A stretch of DNA of 64,000 nucleotides, taken from Chryseobacterium sp. CY350 (GTDB lineage Bacteria > Bacteroidota > Bacteroidia > Flavobacteriales > Weeksellaceae). The stretch is from contig NZ_CP116034.1 of assembly GCF_027945075.1 (NCBI RefSeq), positions 2,294,001-2,358,000 of the forward strand, read 5' to 3'. A program made the position numbers and the translations under genes. Within the stretch, counting starts at the first letter, position 1; the number at the start of each line of letters is the position of its first letter. Below the pieces are notes generated by a model. That model searched no databases. It was given only the letters and a program-made list of their open reading frames with translations, and was not told where the DNA came from. Positions 8,029 through 15,686 of this stretch are shown piece by piece.

Positions 8029-8508
8029 TTAAAAGTTTTGGATGAACAATAATTTCTTGGAAGAATCAAAAATCTTCTCAATTTTCACAGATTTTGTTTC
8101 TTTTGAGAAAGGAAATCTTACACTAAATTCAGTTTCTTTGAGCGTAAGTTTGTGCCTTTCGATCTTGTCACCAAAGCTTTCCAATTCAGGATTTAGAGGA
8201 TCTTCTATGATTTGCTGCGCAATCATTTTCCCGCCAGAGTCGACCAATGTGATTAATAAATCACCATTTTTTGCATTCTCTAAGCTTAATGAAGGGATCG
8301 ATTTCATTTTTCCGGCAACCGTTTTCTTTTCTACAAAAGTGATCTTTTCCGGCCGTGAATCTTGTTTAGCGATTTTGAAAAAGAGATATGAAATCTGGTT
8401 ATCACTTTGTACAGCAGGATTGATTGCTTTGTGAGACTGCCCTTTGTAGTGATGATTTCCATATAAAAACAAGACACTGACAGTCAATAAATTAATTAAT
8501 TTTATCAT
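8029..8508 (-). CDS. Small exported protein preceding the M64 peptidase
   Basis: A 159-residue protein with an N-terminal hydrophobic signal (residues about 4-17) and a beta-rich remainder (alternating ITLVDSGG, ERHKLTLKE, FSVRFPFS). No known motif. Its stop lies two bases before the start of the peptidase gene, so the two are surely co-transcribed. Some M64 peptidases carry an N-terminal immunoglobulin-like domain; this separate small protein could supply such a domain or act as a chaperone or inhibitor. That is speculation from position. Confidence 0.6.
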   Translation of the reverse strand: MIKLINLLTVSVLFLYGNHHYKGQSHKAINPAVQSDNQISYLFFKIAKQDSRPEKITFVEKKTVAGKMKSIPSLSLENAKNGDLLITLVDSGGKMIAQQIIEDPLNPELESFGDKIERHKLTLKETEFSVRFPFSKETKSVKIEKIFDSSKKLLFIQNF

Positions 8509-8580
8509 GGTATTTTTTTACTAATTTATAAAAAGTATAGATACGATAATATAAATATTTAATAAAAAATCAGAATGTCA

Positions 8581-8588
8581 TATCTTTG
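8581..8588 (+). promoter_or_regulatory. Candidate -7 box of ruvC
   Basis: TATCTTTG matches the Bacteroidota consensus TAnnTTTG. Its end is only five bases before the ruvC ATG, so transcription would start about two bases before the codon and give a leaderless mRNA. A clear -33 TTTG at the right distance is not visible. Confidence 0.45.
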
Positions 8589-8593
8589 ACACG

Positions 8594-9151
8594 ATGATAG
8601 AAGCAGAGAAAATAATTTTAGGGATTGACCCGGGAACAGCTATAATGGGTTTTGGTCTTATTTCAGTCAAAAAAGGAAAGATGGAAATGATCTCTATCCA
8701 TGAACTTATTTTAAAGAAATACCCAAATCATGAGACGAAACTTAAATATATTTTCGATAAAACTCTTGCTCTGATTGATGAGTTTCATCCTGATGAAGTG
8801 GCATTAGAAGCACCTTTTTTTGGTAAAAATGTACAGTCTATGCTGAAATTGGGTCGTGCTCAAGGCGTTGCAATGGCTGCAAGTCTTCATAGAAATATTC
8901 CTATTACAGAATATTCGCCGAAAAAAATAAAAATGGCAATCACGGGAAACGGAAACGCCAGCAAAGAGCAGGTTGCCGGAATGCTTAAGAATCTTCTCAA
9001 TCTAAAAGAATTTCCCACAAAATATCTGGATGCTTCCGACGGATTGGCTGTCGCTGTATGTCATCATTTCAATTCCGGAACTCTTACAAATACAAAATCT
9101 TACACCGGCTGGGAAAGTTTTTTGAAACAGAATCCTGATAGATTAAAATAA
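8594..9151 (+). CDS. ruvC: Crossover junction endodeoxyribonuclease RuvC
   Basis: A 185-residue RNase-H-fold nuclease that cuts Holliday junctions during recombination together with RuvAB. The first catalytic aspartate is Asp12 in GIDPGT; the second acidic site is in ALEAPFFGKN near residue 76; the C-terminal acidic pair is in LDASDGLAVA near residue 148. Length and motif order are those of the family. The start is fixed by the short N-terminus before GIDPGT. It is divergent from the peptidase operon and stands alone. Confidence 0.95.
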   Translation: MIEAEKIILGIDPGTAIMGFGLISVKKGKMEMISIHELILKKYPNHETKLKYIFDKTLALIDEFHPDEVALEAPFFGKNVQSMLKLGRAQGVAMAASLHRNIPITEYSPKKIKMAITGNGNASKEQVAGMLKNLLNLKEFPTKYLDASDGLAVAVCHHFNSGTLTNTKSYTGWESFLKQNPDRLK

Positions 9152-9236
9152 TCTCAATCTGAAAACAAACTCGTAAATCATTGGTAATCAAACTAGACAA
9201 TGTTTAATGATATATACTTGGTAAAACATATTACTA

Positions 9237-9272
9237 TTTGTAACAATGGTATGATTTTTAATACTAATTTTG
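9237..9272 (+). promoter_or_regulatory. Candidate promoter of the DUF4407 gene
   Basis: TTTG at 9237-9240 and TAATTTTG (TAnnTTTG) at 9265-9272, separated by 24 bases, a little longer than the usual 19-21. The -7 box is 14 bases upstream of the ATG. Confidence 0.4.
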
Positions 9273-9286
9273 TATAAATTTCTATC

Positions 9287-10357
9287 ATGAAAAATATTCA
9301 ACAAACTATAAATCAGAACAGTCATCAGATTAATTGGTTTCAGAAATTTCTGATGATCTGCTCAGGAGGGAACATACATATCCTCAGAAAAACACCCAGT
9401 GAATGGAATAAATTCTCCGGAATTGGCGGCATTGTTTTATTTACCGCGATTTTTGCTACACTTTCAGCGGGCTATGCGATGTACACCATATTTGATGATC
9501 TATGGATCGCTGTAGGATTTGCAATTTTATGGGGTTTAATGATCTTTAATTTAGACAGATACATTGTTTCTTCCATTAAAAAAACAGGAACTTGGTGGAA
9601 TCAGATTTTAATGTCTATACCAAGGCTGATTTTGGCTACGTTTTTAGGAATTATCATTTCTAAACCATTGGAACTGAAGATTTTCGAAAAAGAAGTCAAC
9701 AAACAACTGAATACCATTATTCAAAGAAATAAAAAACAGCTTCAAGGCGAGATGAACGGGCGGATTCTGCAACAAAGCGGTCCTTTTGATACAGAAAAAA
9801 AGCAAATCTCAGATAAAATCGCTCAATATCAAAAATCTTACGATTCGGCTGCGGTAGAACTTGAAAAAGAGATTTTGGGTAAACAATCCGGTTTAACGAG
9901 TGGTAAAGAAGGATTCGGCCCGAACGCAAAACGTAAACAGGAACTTAAAGAGCAGCGAAGAATTGATCTGGAAAATTACCGAAAACAGGCTGCCCCAAGA
10001 TTGGAATATTTAGATAAAGAGATTTCTAAAGTATACACCAATCTGGAAACCGAAAGAAAATCAACCGAAACCATTGAGGATAAATTTAACGGTTTTGCTG
10101 CGAGACTTCAGGCGTTAGATGAATTAGGGAAAAACTCAGCCATTATTGCAACTGCTGCTGCATTTATCATGGGACTTTTTATTTGTTTGGAAATTTCGCC
10201 AGTGTTGGTGAAGCTGATTTCTCAGGTTGGGCCGTATGATTATCTTCTGGAAAAAACCGAAAATGATTTCAGACTTTACTCCAAAGAAAAAATAGAAAAA
10301 GGTAATTTTCTGACAGATTTTCGGATCGACGATTTTAAAGACAATCTCAAAAAATAA
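9287..10357 (+). CDS. DUF4407 membrane protein with coiled-coil domain
   Basis: A 356-residue protein with four membrane segments: two at about residues 47-65 and 72-90, one at about 107-125, and one at about 287-305. Between the third and fourth lies a long charged, coiled-coil-like region (about 130-280, rich in Lys, Glu, Gln). The N-terminal SGGNIHILRKTPSEWNKFS and FNLDRYIVSS are the conserved sequences of DUF4407. The function of this family is not known; the topology suggests a membrane-anchored periplasmic or cytosolic coiled coil. Monocistronic with its own promoter candidate and terminator. Confidence 0.85.
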   Translation: MKNIQQTINQNSHQINWFQKFLMICSGGNIHILRKTPSEWNKFSGIGGIVLFTAIFATLSAGYAMYTIFDDLWIAVGFAILWGLMIFNLDRYIVSSIKKTGTWWNQILMSIPRLILATFLGIIISKPLELKIFEKEVNKQLNTIIQRNKKQLQGEMNGRILQQSGPFDTEKKQISDKIAQYQKSYDSAAVELEKEILGKQSGLTSGKEGFGPNAKRKQELKEQRRIDLENYRKQAAPRLEYLDKEISKVYTNLETERKSTETIEDKFNGFAARLQALDELGKNSAIIATAAAFIMGLFICLEISPVLVKLISQVGPYDYLLEKTENDFRLYSKEKIEKGNFLTDFRIDDFKDNLKK

Positions 10358-10366
10358 TTACAATCT

Positions 10367-10398
10367 AAGCCTTTCAGTTTTTTGAAAGGCTTTTTTTT
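10367..10398 (+). terminator. Rho-independent terminator
   Basis: AAGCCTTTCA (10367-10376) pairs perfectly with TGAAAGGCTT (10383-10392), six-base loop, followed by a run of T. It follows the DUF4407 gene. Confidence 0.9.
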
Positions 10399-10466
10399 GC
10401 TTTAACGAAACTAATTCCTGCATCTTAAATTTTAATGAAAGGAATATTATTTGCAGAAAATAAATC

Positions 10467-10664
10467 ATGCCATCAAGTGTTGTCAAACAATACAGTTATT
10501 ATCCTGAGACCGAAATATTAAGAATCATATATCAGTCGGGTTCTGTATATGATTACGTAAAGGTTCCGCAGGAGATTTTTGATAAGTTTAAGGAAGCAAA
10601 ATCGAAAGGGCAATTTCTAAATGCGGTAATTAAAAGAAAATTCAGATTCAGAAAAATATCCTGA
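10467..10664 (+). CDS. KTSC domain protein
   Basis: A 65-residue protein consisting of one KTSC domain: beta strands around YSYYPETEILRIIY, then SGSVYDYVKVPQEIFDKF, then a lysine-rich helix with SKGQFLNAVIKRKF. The domain is named after a Lys-Thr-Ser-Cys motif in related proteins and occurs alone or fused to lysyl-tRNA synthetase-like proteins; its function is unknown, with nucleic-acid binding proposed. Very basic C-terminus. Monocistronic, ending before a bidirectional terminator. Confidence 0.8.
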   Translation: MPSSVVKQYSYYPETEILRIIYQSGSVYDYVKVPQEIFDKFKEAKSKGQFLNAVIKRKFRFRKIS

Positions 10665-10766
10665 ATTGAATATGGGTAAGAATATCAGATAAATATTCGT
10701 TATTTAAGAAAAAGGAGACAAAAAATTCCATTATATTCTTTGTACTGCAATTTTGTTTTAATAAAA

Positions 10767-10792
10767 AAACTCACAGAAATTTCTGTGAGTTT
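10767..10792. terminator. Bidirectional terminator between KTSC gene and guaB
   Basis: A perfect 26-base palindrome, AAACTCACAGAAA with TTTCTGTGAGTTT, with A-run on the left and T-rich sequence on the right. It can stop transcription from both converging genes. Confidence 0.85.
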
Positions 10793-10818
10793 ATATTTAT
10801 TTTTGAATTACATTTCTC

Positions 10819-12279
10819 TTATAAAGAATAATTCGGAGCTTCTGAAGTGATGATAACATCGTGAGGATGAGACTCTTTCAGTCCACTTCCTGTGATCATG
10901 ACCATTTTGGTGTCTTTCTGTAAAGCTTCGATATCTTTTGCTCCACAATAACCCATTCCGGCTCTCAAACCTCCGGTTAACTGGAAAATAACATCTTCTA
11001 ATTTCCCTTTATGCGGAACTCTTCCTTCAATTCCTTCCGGCACAAATTTCTTCGCTTCACTCTGGAAATATCTTTCTTTTCCGCCTCTTTTCATTGCAGA
11101 AAGACTTCCCATTCCCTGATAAGCTTTAAATTTTCTTCCCTGGTAAATAATTTCTTCACCCGGAGATTCGTCAGTTCCTGCTAAAAGTGAACCTACCATT
11201 ACAGCTCCTGCTCCACTTGCTATTGCTTTTACAATATCACCTGAAAGTTTTACACCTCCATCTGCGATAACGGTTACATTTTTAGATTTAGCATATTCGT
11301 ACACGTTATAAATCGCTGATAATTGAGGGACTCCAACTCCTGCAACCACTCTTGTTGTACAGATAGAACCAGGACCAACGCCAACTTTAAGCACATTCGC
11401 GCCAGCTTTGATCAAATCTTCGGCAGCTTCAGCAGTTACGATATTTCCACCAACCAGATCTAAATCCGGATATGCTTTTCTTATTTCTGCAATCTTGTAT
11501 AAAACTCCCTTAGAATGACCGTGTGCAGAATCAATAGCGATAATATCAACTCCGGCTTTCACCAAAGCTGCAATTCTATCCATTGTATCTTCACCTACTC
11601 CAACTCCGGCTCCAACGATCAAACGACCGTTTTCATCCTTATTAGCATTTGGATATTCTAATTGATTGTCAATATCTTTAATCGTAATTAAACCTACAAG
11701 CTTATATTCTTTATCTACAATCGGAAGTTTTTCAACTCTGTTTTTTAGAAGAATTTCTTTGGCTTTTTCAAGGTTTGTGCTTTTATCAGAAGTAATCAAA
11801 TGATCTTTTGTCATGATTTCTTCAACTTTCATATCAAGGTTTTCCTGATATTTCACATCTCTGTTGGTAATAATTCCGATTAAAACATTGTCCGGATCCA
11901 CAACAGGAAGACCAGAGATTTTATATTTAGCCATTGTTTCTTTAGCCTGAGCCAAAGTATGATCTTTTGTAAGAGTCACAGGATCAGAGATCATTCCGTT
12001 TTCAGAACGCTTTACACGATTTACCTGTGCAGCCTGCTCAGCAATCGTCATGTTCTTGTGTATGAAACCTAAACCACCAACTCTTGCCAATGCAATCGCC
12101 AAATCACCTTCTGTCACCGTATCCATAGCAGCGGAAACGATAGGAACATTGAGCGTAATTTTATCGGTAAGTCTTGATTTTAATGAAACCTGATTAGGTA
12201 AAACTTCAGAATAAGCAGGGACTAGAAGCACGTCATCGAAAGTGATGGCTGTCTCTACAATTTTGTTATGAATAGACAT
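10819..12279 (-). CDS. guaB: IMP dehydrogenase
   Basis: A 486-residue enzyme that oxidises IMP to XMP with NAD+, the first committed step to GMP. The catalytic cysteine is Cys307 in GSICTT. The TIM barrel (about 1-92 and 215-486) is interrupted by two CBS domains (about 96-153 and 157-210), which bind adenine nucleotides in bacterial enzymes. The flap motif KRGGKERY and MGSLSAM for phosphate binding are present. The start fits the family. A TAATTTTG box lies 14-21 bases upstream of the ATG. Not linked to guaA here. Confidence 0.97.
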   Translation of the reverse strand: MSIHNKIVETAITFDDVLLVPAYSEVLPNQVSLKSRLTDKITLNVPIVSAAMDTVTEGDLAIALARVGGLGFIHKNMTIAEQAAQVNRVKRSENGMISDPVTLTKDHTLAQAKETMAKYKISGLPVVDPDNVLIGIITNRDVKYQENLDMKVEEIMTKDHLITSDKSTNLEKAKEILLKNRVEKLPIVDKEYKLVGLITIKDIDNQLEYPNANKDENGRLIVGAGVGVGEDTMDRIAALVKAGVDIIAIDSAHGHSKGVLYKIAEIRKAYPDLDLVGGNIVTAEAAEDLIKAGANVLKVGVGPGSICTTRVVAGVGVPQLSAIYNVYEYAKSKNVTVIADGGVKLSGDIVKAIASGAGAVMVGSLLAGTDESPGEEIIYQGRKFKAYQGMGSLSAMKRGGKERYFQSEAKKFVPEGIEGRVPHKGKLEDVIFQLTGGLRAGMGYCGAKDIEALQKDTKMVMITGSGLKESHPHDVIITSEAPNYSL

Positions 12280-12292
12280 CTTTACTTTCTTG

Positions 12293-12300
12293 CAAAATTA
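12293..12300 (-). promoter_or_regulatory. Candidate -7 box of guaB
   Basis: On the minus strand this reads TAATTTTG (TAnnTTTG). It would give a leader of about ten bases. A TTTTC-like -33 element lies about 20 bases further upstream. Confidence 0.45.
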
Positions 12301-12432
12301 AGAATTTTTAGCGAGATACGAAAATCCATTTTAATAGTTTAAATAAAACTTAATAATCAATTATATTTATTAAAAAAGTCGCAATCTTAACGACTACGAC
12401 TTCTCACAATATAAAATAAGTTAATATGAATT

Positions 12433-12933
12433 TTACTTATCTGAAACCTGGCTGATCATCCGGGAAATATCCTCGGGTGTAAAACTACCCTTAACATCCA
12501 CAAAAACCAGATCTTTATCAGAATTGAGGGTAATCAGCATATTTTTGATTGATTCACCATTTTGTTTCACTCTGATATTGACGTTATTTCCGTCATGTTT
12601 TATGGTTGCCCAATCTTCATAATTATTATCATTTAAATAACTTGCGTAGTCTTTCAGCATCTTTTTGTTTCCGTTTTCTACCGTGAGAACTTTTATTTTA
12701 GAAACTTTTTTCACCAATGCAATCACAGCTTCGTTTTCACCTTCATCTCGTAACGCTTTTTTAATATAAGGTTTAGCTAGAAACAAAGGTACGTTGATAC
12801 TCACGAATTTCGCTCCTTTGTAATCATATTCTGATTTTGAGAAAAATGCCATATTCGGTTTTTCTGAAACGATACATGATTGCATCAGAAACATCATAAA
12901 AATGGTAACGAAGATTGTTTTAAAGATTTTCAT
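12433..12933 (-). CDS. DUF4252 lipoprotein
   Basis: From the ATG at 12933 the protein is 166 residues and starts with a lipoprotein signal (MKIFKTIFV, lipobox LMQSC). A longer frame from 12996 would place the signal in the interior and overlap the previous gene, so it is rejected. The mature part matches the DUF4252 pattern: a VSINVPLFLAKPYIKKALRDE segment, then KVLTVENGNKKMLKDYASYL, then NVNIRVKQNG. Function unknown. It is the last gene of the ECF sigma operon and is related to the N-terminal domain of its upstream neighbour. Confidence 0.75.
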   Translation of the reverse strand: MKIFKTIFVTIFMMFLMQSCIVSEKPNMAFFSKSEYDYKGAKFVSINVPLFLAKPYIKKALRDEGENEAVIALVKKVSKIKVLTVENGNKKMLKDYASYLNDNNYEDWATIKHDGNNVNIRVKQNGESIKNMLITLNSDKDLVFVDVKGSFTPEDISRMISQVSDK

Positions 12934-12943
12934 GGTTTTGGTA

Positions 12944-14212
12944 TTAGTTGATTGATGAAAGACTTCCTCCAGACATTTTGCTGATATCAGAGTCAATTTT
13001 TGGATTTCCTTTGTACTTTACCGATCCTCCTGATGACGCTTTCACTTTCATTTTATCCTGTACATTCACTGAAGCGCTACTTCCGGATGTAGATTCTATT
13101 TCTGCAACATTTACTCGAAGATTTTCAGCTTTTACTACTGCACCACTGCTTACGTCAATCATTCCAATATCTGCATTTCCTTCTACAATAGCACTTGCAC
13201 CGCTTGAAGTTTTCATCATTATTTTCCCGGAAGTGATGTTGGCTTTCACATTAGAACCCGAACTTACATTGAGATCTGTAGTATTATTAATTATAAATTT
13301 TCCAACAATGCTTGATCCGGACGATGCATCAACTCGCAAATTATTTTCTTTAATTGAATTTACAACTGTAAAAGTAGACCCTGAAGATGTTTTGATATCA
13401 TCCATTTTCGGAGACGAAATATTGACACTCAGATTTTTAAATTTCATCTTTTTTGCACCTTTATTATCTACATAAACCTTCAAAACTCCATTTTCTACTT
13501 TAGTAATAACATTTTGAAGTTTATCTGAATCTGCATAAACTTTTATATTCGTAGAATTTTCCTGTTTGAAAACCACATTCACACCCGTGCTCACTTCAAT
13601 TCCTGAAAACTCACCTACATTTCTGTTTTCTCCGTTTAAGTAAGACGAATTTTCTTCTGAATTAAAACTGTTTCTAACCGTAGTTGTATTTGAAGATCTT
13701 GTCTGCGTTTCTCCGGAGTTGATTATTTTGTTAACATCATCCATTGAAAGTTTCCCGTCAAGCATCACAAGAATACTTTCACCGTTTCCGCTATCAATTC
13801 TTAGTAGAATGTCTTCAAGAATTCCGTTTTTTGCTTCAGAAGAAAGAAATTTCACTTTACTGTCTCCATTTTTCACAGACATCATTTCGCTGTAATTCAT
13901 GTTTTTGAGATAAGAAGTTATTTCTTTGTTTAATTGATTTAGATTATTAGGAGACTTTCCATTTTCGGGATTTTCGGTAATCAAAACTTTTAATCCGTTG
14001 ATTTTCGCCAGTAAAGGTTTTATCTGATCGAGTTCAGAATCTGCAATATTCAGATTGCTAAGCATCCCAAACATCGGCTTTGCAATTTTGATGGATGTTA
14101 CTCCTTCCGTTTCCTGGTATTTATCAAAAAGCTGATCTAGTTTTTCTTTTTGCCCGTACACAGTAAAAAAATGTGAAAAAGCGAGCGCGAATATGATGAA
14201 TATTTTTTTCAT
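12944..14212 (-). CDS. DUF4252 plus head-GIN (DUF2807) domain exported protein
   Basis: A 422-residue exported protein (signal peptide residues 1-20, ending TVYGQ). Residues about 21-165 are a DUF4252-like domain (GVTSIKIAKPMFGML; LKVLITE; YLKNMNYSEMM). Residues about 195-415 are a putative adhesin head-GIN/DUF2807 beta-helix, visible as repeated TSSGS, DASSGSS, VSSGSN and TSSGAS turns about 20 residues apart. Such proteins are envelope-located beta-solenoids of unknown ligand. The combination of the two domains inside an ECF operon points to sensing or reacting to envelope stress; that role is inferred. Confidence 0.8.
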   Translation of the reverse strand: MKKIFIIFALAFSHFFTVYGQKEKLDQLFDKYQETEGVTSIKIAKPMFGMLSNLNIADSELDQIKPLLAKINGLKVLITENPENGKSPNNLNQLNKEITSYLKNMNYSEMMSVKNGDSKVKFLSSEAKNGILEDILLRIDSGNGESILVMLDGKLSMDDVNKIINSGETQTRSSNTTTVRNSFNSEENSSYLNGENRNVGEFSGIEVSTGVNVVFKQENSTNIKVYADSDKLQNVITKVENGVLKVYVDNKGAKKMKFKNLSVNISSPKMDDIKTSSGSTFTVVNSIKENNLRVDASSGSSIVGKFIINNTTDLNVSSGSNVKANITSGKIMMKTSSGASAIVEGNADIGMIDVSSGAVVKAENLRVNVAEIESTSGSSASVNVQDKMKVKASSGGSVKYKGNPKIDSDISKMSGGSLSSIN

Positions 14213-14284
14213 GACTTAATTAAAATTTAAATTAGTTGACTACAAGCCGCCTGATCAGTTGCGTAATCTATATTGATTGTTCTA

Positions 14285-14944
14285 TTAGTATTCTACGTTG
14301 TCCATTACTTTTGGCTGAGATAAAGCCTGATTCATATTGCCGGCCACAACCTGAAATGAATATTTTGTAACGTTAATGGCCTCTTCCATGTTATCTATTC
14401 TTTTTCCGTTGACGATGACATAAGAATCTTTGTATCCTGTGGAATCTTTTATATTTTTAACAGCCGTATTGCTGACGTATCTTGGCTTTGTTTCCTTCTT
14501 AATTCTACTTCTTTTTGATAGAATTTTATCTAAAACATCAACTTCAGCTATAGAATTCTCCTCAAAAATAGAATCTCTTTTTTCCACAGAGATCGAATCG
14601 TTGCTTAAAACTGCAACCCGAGTCTGATGCTCTTGATTTTCTTTTATAAAATCAGATTTTTGCTTTTGAATTTCAGTAGCGACCAATTGCGCCTGGTTTT
14701 CTACATCTGCATTTTGATTATCATAAAAAAACAATCCGACACTGAAAAGCAAAACCAGGCTTGCTGCCATCCAAAACCATTTTGGGAACGAAGGCTTAGC
14801 TTTGGTGATAGGAATAATGTCATCGCTGTCATTACGATTACTTTCTGCCTTTTGAAGAAAATCCTCAAAATCCCAGTTCATTTTTTCTTCCTTTAAGTCT
14901 TTGAAGACTTCTTTATATTTATTTTGATATTGATCGTTGTTCAT
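14285..14944 (-). CDS. Membrane-bound anti-sigma factor candidate
   Basis: A 219-residue single-pass protein: cytosolic residues 1-55, with a WDFEDFLQKAE helix typical of short sigma-binding regions; one membrane segment at about 57-78 (FWMAASLVLLFSVGLFF); then a charged extracytoplasmic part. Its start overlaps the sigma factor gene by 26 bases, as is usual for sigma/anti-sigma pairs. There is no zinc-binding HxxxCxxC motif, so it is not a classic ZAS-type anti-sigma. The role is inferred from position and topology. Confidence 0.65.
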   Translation of the reverse strand: MNNDQYQNKYKEVFKDLKEEKMNWDFEDFLQKAESNRNDSDDIIPITKAKPSFPKWFWMAASLVLLFSVGLFFYDNQNADVENQAQLVATEIQKQKSDFIKENQEHQTRVAVLSNDSISVEKRDSIFEENSIAEVDVLDKILSKRSRIKKETKPRYVSNTAVKNIKDSTGYKDSYVIVNGKRIDNMEEAINVTKYSFQVVAGNMNQALSQPKVMDNVEY

Positions 14945-15428
14945 AGCTCATCAGTTGTGAGATTTGTTCTTTTACTTTTTGTCTTGCGCGCATAAGATTT
15001 ACTCTTACTGCATTTTCTTCCATTTCCAGCATTTCAGAAATTTCCGACACATCATACTCTTCTACATCTTTCAAATGGATGACCATTTTCTGTTTCTCAG
15101 GAAGCTGGTTGATAAAACCAATAATATGCTCCTTGAGATTATTCACATCCATACTGTAGAGTTCCGATCGGTGAAGCTGCAGATCTGCAAAGCCCAACTT
15201 CACGTCGTGGTGTTTCAATCGGTTGAGGCATTCGTTTTTTACAGATTTTAATGCGTAGGATTTTAAATTTCCAAAATTTTGAAGTTCTTCTTTTTTCTGC
15301 CAAAACTTGATCATTAAATCCTGCACCACATCTTCTGCCTCATCACTGCTCATGACAAATCTTTTCGCAAAACGATACATCTCATCTTTGAGTATGAAAA
15401 CCGTATTCTTGAAAATCTCTTGGGTCAT
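14919..15428 (-). CDS. RNA polymerase ECF sigma-70 factor
   Basis: A 169-residue ECF sigma factor. Region 2 covers about residues 18-85 (DEAEDVVQDLMIKFWQKKEEL is the core-binding and -10 region), and region 4 covers about 105-160 (LPEKQKMVIHLKDVEEYDVSEISEMLEM), the helix-turn-helix for the -35 element. It heads a four-gene operon with an anti-sigma candidate and two DUF4252-type envelope proteins. The start at 15428 gives a normal N-terminus. Two direct copies of ACATCTAAAA upstream may take part in its own control. Confidence 0.92.
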   Translation of the reverse strand: MTQEIFKNTVFILKDEMYRFAKRFVMSSDEAEDVVQDLMIKFWQKKEELQNFGNLKSYALKSVKNECLNRLKHHDVKLGFADLQLHRSELYSMDVNNLKEHIIGFINQLPEKQKMVIHLKDVEEYDVSEISEMLEMEENAVRVNLMRARQKVKEQISQLMSYEQRSISK

Positions 15429-15449
15429 AAGTTTGTTTCTATAAGTAAG

Positions 15450-15482
15450 ACATCTAAAAACTCAAAAACATTACATCTAAAA
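15450..15482 (-). promoter_or_regulatory. Direct repeat upstream of the ECF sigma gene
   Basis: ACATCTAAAA occurs at 15450-15459 and again at 15473-15482, start points 23 bases apart (on the minus strand TTTTAGATGT). The copies lie 20-55 bases before the start codon, where promoter or activator contacts would be. It could be an autoregulatory element; unproven. Confidence 0.35.
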
Positions 15483-15486
15483 CAAA

Positions 15487-15512
15487 AAAACTTCAAAAAA
15501 AATTGAAGTTTT
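15487..15512 (-). terminator. Terminator of the GlmU-like gene
   Basis: AAAACTTCAA (15487-15496) pairs with TTGAAGTTTT (15503-15512). On the minus strand a T-rich run follows. It is placed downstream of the gene at 15687, beyond the repeat element. Confidence 0.7.
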
Positions 15513-15542
15513 ATTTTTAAATTGAAAAAACAATTCGATTTT

Positions 15543-15673
15543 AAAACATTAAGGCATTGGAGAATTTTAGATTTTTTAAGCTGAGCTTTGCTTTAAGACG
15601 CATCGCTTACTGATTATCTCAGATAATTCCCTTAAAAAACTTAAGTACTTAAGTCATCTTAATGGTTCAATTT
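15543..15673. repeat. Dispersed palindromic element, family A, copy 1
   Basis: About 130 bp with imperfectly inverted ends: AACATTAAGG near 15545 and CTTAATGGTT at 15658-15667, with internal CTTAAGTACTTAAG. The same architecture (GAACCATTAAG, TTAAG spacers, CTTAATGGTT) recurs at 22524-22658. It contains no gene. Confidence 0.6.
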
Positions 15674-15686
15674 CTTTTCACTATAT

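Noticed and set aside
12948-13475. 175-codon plus-strand frame opposite the GIN-domain gene
   Set aside because: It is a shadow of a highly repetitive coding region; the minus-strand protein has signal peptide, known domains and operon context.
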